A DNA stretch of 64,000 nt from Akkermansia sp. (GTDB lineage: Bacteria > Verrucomicrobiota > Verrucomicrobiia > Verrucomicrobiales > Akkermansiaceae), in the NCBI GenBank assembly GCA_017517385.1, contig JAFWZG010000054.1:142003-206002 (forward strand). Direction: 5' to 3'. The notes under the pieces were generated by a model. The model was not told where the DNA came from. It worked only from the letters and a program-made list of their open reading frames with translations, and did not search any database. Each line of letters opens with the position of its first letter. The first letter of the stretch is position 1. Both the position numbers and the translations under genes were made by a program. This document shows, one piece after another, positions 61,496-64,000 of the stretch.

Positions 61496-62920
61496 ATGAA
61501 CCAAACAGAAAAGGAAAGCAAGCTCTGGAATGAGATCAAGGAAGATCTCCGCCGCCAGGGCAACGTGGGTGAGTATGGGTTCGAGTCTTATATCTCTCAG
61601 CTGAAGCTCAAGAGCGACACCGGCACCAAGTTGGTGCTGGAATACCCGGCCGACATGTTTATTGACTGGGTAGAGACTTACTACTCCAACGACATCAGGA
61701 ACTCAGCCGCACGTGTGCTAGATGCAGCACGCGAGCTGGAGTACGTCCCCGCGAACACAATAGAAGCAACCGACACAGTAGACGAACCGGAGGCCACACC
61801 TGCACCTCTCCTGCAGACACAGGGCACCACAACCACCTCCGCCCCGGGCAACAAAACACGTAAGCGCCGCAGCGACACCGCCCCCATTAACAGCGGCCTG
61901 AACGCGGACTATACGTTCGACAGCTTTGTGGTTGGCTCTAACAGCGAGTTCGCCGTAGCCGCTGCAAAGGCAGTAGTTAACGCCCCCAGCCGTATGTACA
62001 ACCCCCTCTTTGTGCATGGCGCCTCCGGTCTGGGAAAAACCCACCTTCTTCAAGCTATCGGCAACGCCATCCGCGAAAAAGACAGCAACACGCAAGTTCT
62101 CTATGTTACCAGTGAGGACTTCACCAACACTTACATTGACGCCATCTCCCGTCAGGGCGACTCCCTGAGCAACTTCCGCCGCAAGTACCGCAAGGCAGAC
62201 GTGCTCATCATTGATGACGTCCAGTTCCTCTCTCAGAAAGGCAAAACCCAAGAAGAGTTCTTCCACACCTTCAATGCACTCTTCGCCAGCGGCAAGCAAA
62301 TCATTCTCTCTGCCGACTGCCCTGCCTCTGATATCACCAAGCTTGATGACCGCCTCACCTCTCGCTTCGAACAGGGATTGACCGTTGCACTCAACGTGCC
62401 GGACCTCGAAACCCGTATCGCCATTCTCCGCAAGAAGCGCCGCATGTGGAACAGTACCCTTATCAGCGACGAGATTATCAATTACCTCGCAAAAAACATC
62501 ACCCGTTCTGTACGCCGCTTAGAAGGCGCTCTGGTACGATTGGCGACATTCGCCGCTTTCTCCCAGAAGAGCCCCTCTATTCAGGACGCACGAGTACAGC
62601 TTAACGACCTGCTGAAAGAAGAGAACACCACGAGCTCTGTTACCATCGCCGACATTCAGCGCCGCGTAGCCGAGGAGTTCAACATCCGCGTGGCTGACAT
62701 CAATGGCCGCCGCCGCACAGCAAACATCGCCCACCCCCGCCAGTTGGCCATGTTCCTCGCACGTCGCCACACTCAGGCTTCCCTGCAAGATATTGGAGCC
62801 GCATTCGGTGGCCGTGACCACGGAACCGTTATCCATGCAACCAAAACCATCGAAGAGAAGTTAGAATCAGATTCTTCCCTCCGCGAAATCACTGAACGCA
62901 TTGCAGCCTCCTTCAGTTAA
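61496..62920 (+). CDS. dnaA: Chromosomal replication initiator DnaA
   Basis: Initiator ATPase of 474 aa. Domain I (about 1-80) is followed by a low-complexity Thr/Pro-rich linker (about 95-135). The AAA+ core has GASGLGKTHLLQA (about 178-190), ADVLIIDDVQFLS (about 238-250) and DDRLTSRFEQG. Domain IV ends with RHTQASLQDIGAAFGGRDHGTVIHA, the DnaA-box-binding signature. The ATG at 61496 gives a normal N-terminus (NQTEKESKLWNEI); a frame starting at 61397 adds 33 basic residues and is less likely. Confidence 0.93.
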   Translation: MNQTEKESKLWNEIKEDLRRQGNVGEYGFESYISQLKLKSDTGTKLVLEYPADMFIDWVETYYSNDIRNSAARVLDAARELEYVPANTIEATDTVDEPEATPAPLLQTQGTTTTSAPGNKTRKRRSDTAPINSGLNADYTFDSFVVGSNSEFAVAAAKAVVNAPSRMYNPLFVHGASGLGKTHLLQAIGNAIREKDSNTQVLYVTSEDFTNTYIDAISRQGDSLSNFRRKYRKADVLIIDDVQFLSQKGKTQEEFFHTFNALFASGKQIILSADCPASDITKLDDRLTSRFEQGLTVALNVPDLETRIAILRKKRRMWNSTLISDEIINYLAKNITRSVRRLEGALVRLATFAAFSQKSPSIQDARVQLNDLLKEENTTSSVTIADIQRRVAEEFNIRVADINGRRRTANIAHPRQLAMFLARRHTQASLQDIGAAFGGRDHGTVIHATKTIEEKLESDSSLREITERIAASFS

Positions 62921-62952
62921 ATTATAATAACTTTCCCCGTTAAAATCCCCCT

Positions 62953-62989
62953 AAAGCCGCTTTTTCTAATAGGAAAGGCGGCTTTCTTC
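62953..62989 (+). terminator. dnaA terminator
   Basis: AAAGCCGC / GCGGCTTT, 8-bp arms with a 17-nt loop, followed by CTTCT. It lies directly upstream of the next promoter. Confidence 0.7.
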
Positions 62990-63018
62990 TTGACTGCATA
63001 TATCCTATATGTTATACA
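62990..63018 (+). promoter_or_regulatory. Promoter and possible operator of the Rrf2 gene
   Basis: TTGACT (62990-62995), 17 bp, TATACA (63013-63018). An imperfect palindrome CCTATATGTTATACAGG (63004-63020) overlaps the -10 box, a plausible site for autoregulation. Confidence 0.6.
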
Positions 63019-63036
63019 GGAAAGCGAGACATTATG

Positions 63037-63534
63037 ATGAGAATTTCTACTAAGGGCCGTTATGCCCTACGCATTATGATAGACCTCGCCTACCAAAATA
63101 GTGGCGAGCCCGTATCCCTGCGTTCAGTAGCCGAGCGCCAGAACATAACCCTGAAGTACATGGAGAGCATCATGACTCACCTGCTCCGCGCTCAGCTTGT
63201 AGTAAGTATACGAGGTAAATCCGGCGGCTACTTCCTTGCTCGCCCGGCAGCAGATTACACCATCTTTGAGATCCTGAAAGCCGCGGAAGGCGAACTGGCC
63301 ACTGTGCACTGCCTCTCCACACCTCAAAACAAATGCCCCCTGAACAAGACGTGCAGCACCCTGCCTCTCTGGAGCGGCCTCCAAACTGTTATCAAAACTT
63401 ACTTGGAAGGATACACTCTGGCAGACCTGCTTGGCTCTGAGAACGGCCAGCAATGCTGCGATTTTTCAACAATGCCTCAGTCTGACGATGAGGCGGACGA
63501 CGACGAAGCCCCGGAGGTTTATCAGTCCATCTAA
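63037..63534 (+). CDS. Rrf2-family transcriptional regulator with Cys cluster
   Basis: Winged-helix regulator of 165 aa (ATG 63034 or 63037; MRISTKGRYALR is the usual family start). The helix-turn-helix is in VSLRSVAERQNITLKYMESIMTHL (about 29-52). Three Cys occur as C-x7-C-x5-C (CLSTPQNKCPLNKTC), close to the C-x5-C-x5-C of IscR/NsrR, so an Fe-S cluster sensing iron, NO or redox is likely. Two more Cys lie in QQCCDF. The C-terminus is very acidic. No target gene follows directly; a group II intron lies downstream. Confidence 0.85.
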   Translation: MRISTKGRYALRIMIDLAYQNSGEPVSLRSVAERQNITLKYMESIMTHLLRAQLVVSIRGKSGGYFLARPAADYTIFEILKAAEGELATVHCLSTPQNKCPLNKTCSTLPLWSGLQTVIKTYLEGYTLADLLGSENGQQCCDFSTMPQSDDEADDDEAPEVYQSI

Positions 63535-63559
63535 CACCTTCCACCAAATTACCAAATTG

Positions 63560-64000
63560 AGTAGGGGGACTTTCGTCCCCCTCTCACACCACCGTACGTG
63601 CCATTTATGGCATACGGCGATTTCTCGGCGTGTGATTGGTCCCGGAGCTAATGTTCCTGCCGCAACTCTTTTATCTCTCCTCGCCGGATACCCTGTCAGC
63701 TCCTCCGCACTGTTACGTGGCTTCGGACTTGCACCGCTTTCCATCTTTCAGTCGAGGCTTCGTACATTTCAGTACTTCTTGGCTCTGCTGCTATAGGTTC
63801 TGAGATTTGAGTGGTTGCCCACGCCGTGATTCAGCCCTTCCCACCGGGGTTGTTCGTACAGTCGGGATTTCCCCTCGAACTTCCTTTCCCACGGTTTGTT
63901 ACCTCCCCGCAGTTGTTCTTCAGGTCTGGGATTCCGCATCATCGCGGCTCCGCGCGGATTTTCACCGCAGTGCGCATATCGCGTCGGTCGTACCTAAAAA
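63560..64000 (-). mobile_element. Group II intron, no reverse-transcriptase gene in visible part
   Basis: Minus-strand RNA features of a bacterial group II intron. Domain V is at about 63588-63622: stem CGCCGUAUGCC with a 2-nt AC bulge on the 3' side and its partner strand GUACGGUG. Domain VI follows as the hairpin GGGGGAC/GTCCCCC at 63563-63582, with the 3' end near 63560. Upstream of domain V on the minus strand, the sequences GGTGCAAGTCC, AGCCACGTAACAGTGCGG and GGTGAAAATCC are like domains I-III. Domain III seems to pass directly into domain V with no reading frame of note, so the intron looks RT-less. The 5' end may be the GTACG at 63993 or may lie beyond the window. Confidence 0.78.

Noticed and set aside
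61294..61533. 79-codon frame upstream of dnaA
   Set aside because: Low-complexity charged product overlapping dnaA out of frame; no promoter or Shine-Dalgarno sequence.
63466..63744. 92-codon minus-strand frame over the intron end
   Set aside because: It reads through structured intron RNA (domains III-VI) and part of the Rrf2 gene; such frames are often wrongly annotated in group II introns.

Overview
The window looks like chromosome of a gut-type Verrucomicrobiota bacterium close to Akkermansia. The support is indirect: a secreted GH110-type alpha-galactosidase, LpxK (so a lipid A outer membrane), class I ribonucleotide reductase, many small exported proteins of unknown family, GC of roughly 55 %, and few Shine-Dalgarno sequences. 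I cannot assign genus or species. No tRNA, rRNA or CRISPR array was seen.

Layout. 1-4.5 kb: exported proteins of unknown function, then the GH110-like enzyme. 4.5-9.2 kb: an RlmB-type rRNA methyltransferase, a phosphoesterase, then purE-pyrR-pyrB and a dihydroorotase homologue that has lost its metal ligands. 9.2-12.4 kb: three overlapping glycosylation genes (an ELM1-like protein and two GT4 paralogues). 12.5-19.2 kb: an exported protein, N-carbamoylputrescine amidase, an oxidoreductase and HrpA. 19.2-25.9 kb: an octaheme lipoprotein, a membrane protein, an AI-2E/PerM exporter, lysA and a beta-CASP nuclease. 26-35.6 kb: ADP-ribosylglycohydrolase, ABC-F, cyclophilin, a cysteine-less thioredoxin-fold protein, HrpB, hisC and an exported protein. 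35.7 kb: a candidate small RNA. 35.8-45 kb: a metallo-hydrolase, an MFS transporter, lpxK, a Nudix-trmO-serine hydrolase operon and nrdAB. 45.3-49.8 kb: two unknown proteins, corA-argB-nadK and a small PUR-type nucleic-acid-binding protein. 50-52.5 kb: a glycogen synthase-like/GH57 pair. 52.7-58.2 kb: three genes headed by a zinc-ribbon GTPase, the best candidate for an undescribed system. 58.2-63.5 kb: a phosphodiesterase, a phosphopantetheinyl transferase, a CPBP protease, thiL, dnaA and an Rrf2 regulator. 63.56-64 kb: a group II intron on the minus strand with no reverse-transcriptase gene in the visible part.

The most general signal is promoter architecture. At many genes that begin a transcription unit, a sigma70-type promoter (TTGnnn, 17 bp, TAnnnT) ends only 5-7 nt before the start codon, which predicts leaderless mRNAs. 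Genes with a real leader, such as the glycogen synthase gene, carry a Shine-Dalgarno sequence instead. This rule also moves several start codons downstream of the longest open frame. Within operons, genes are tightly packed and often overlap as ATGA or TAATG.
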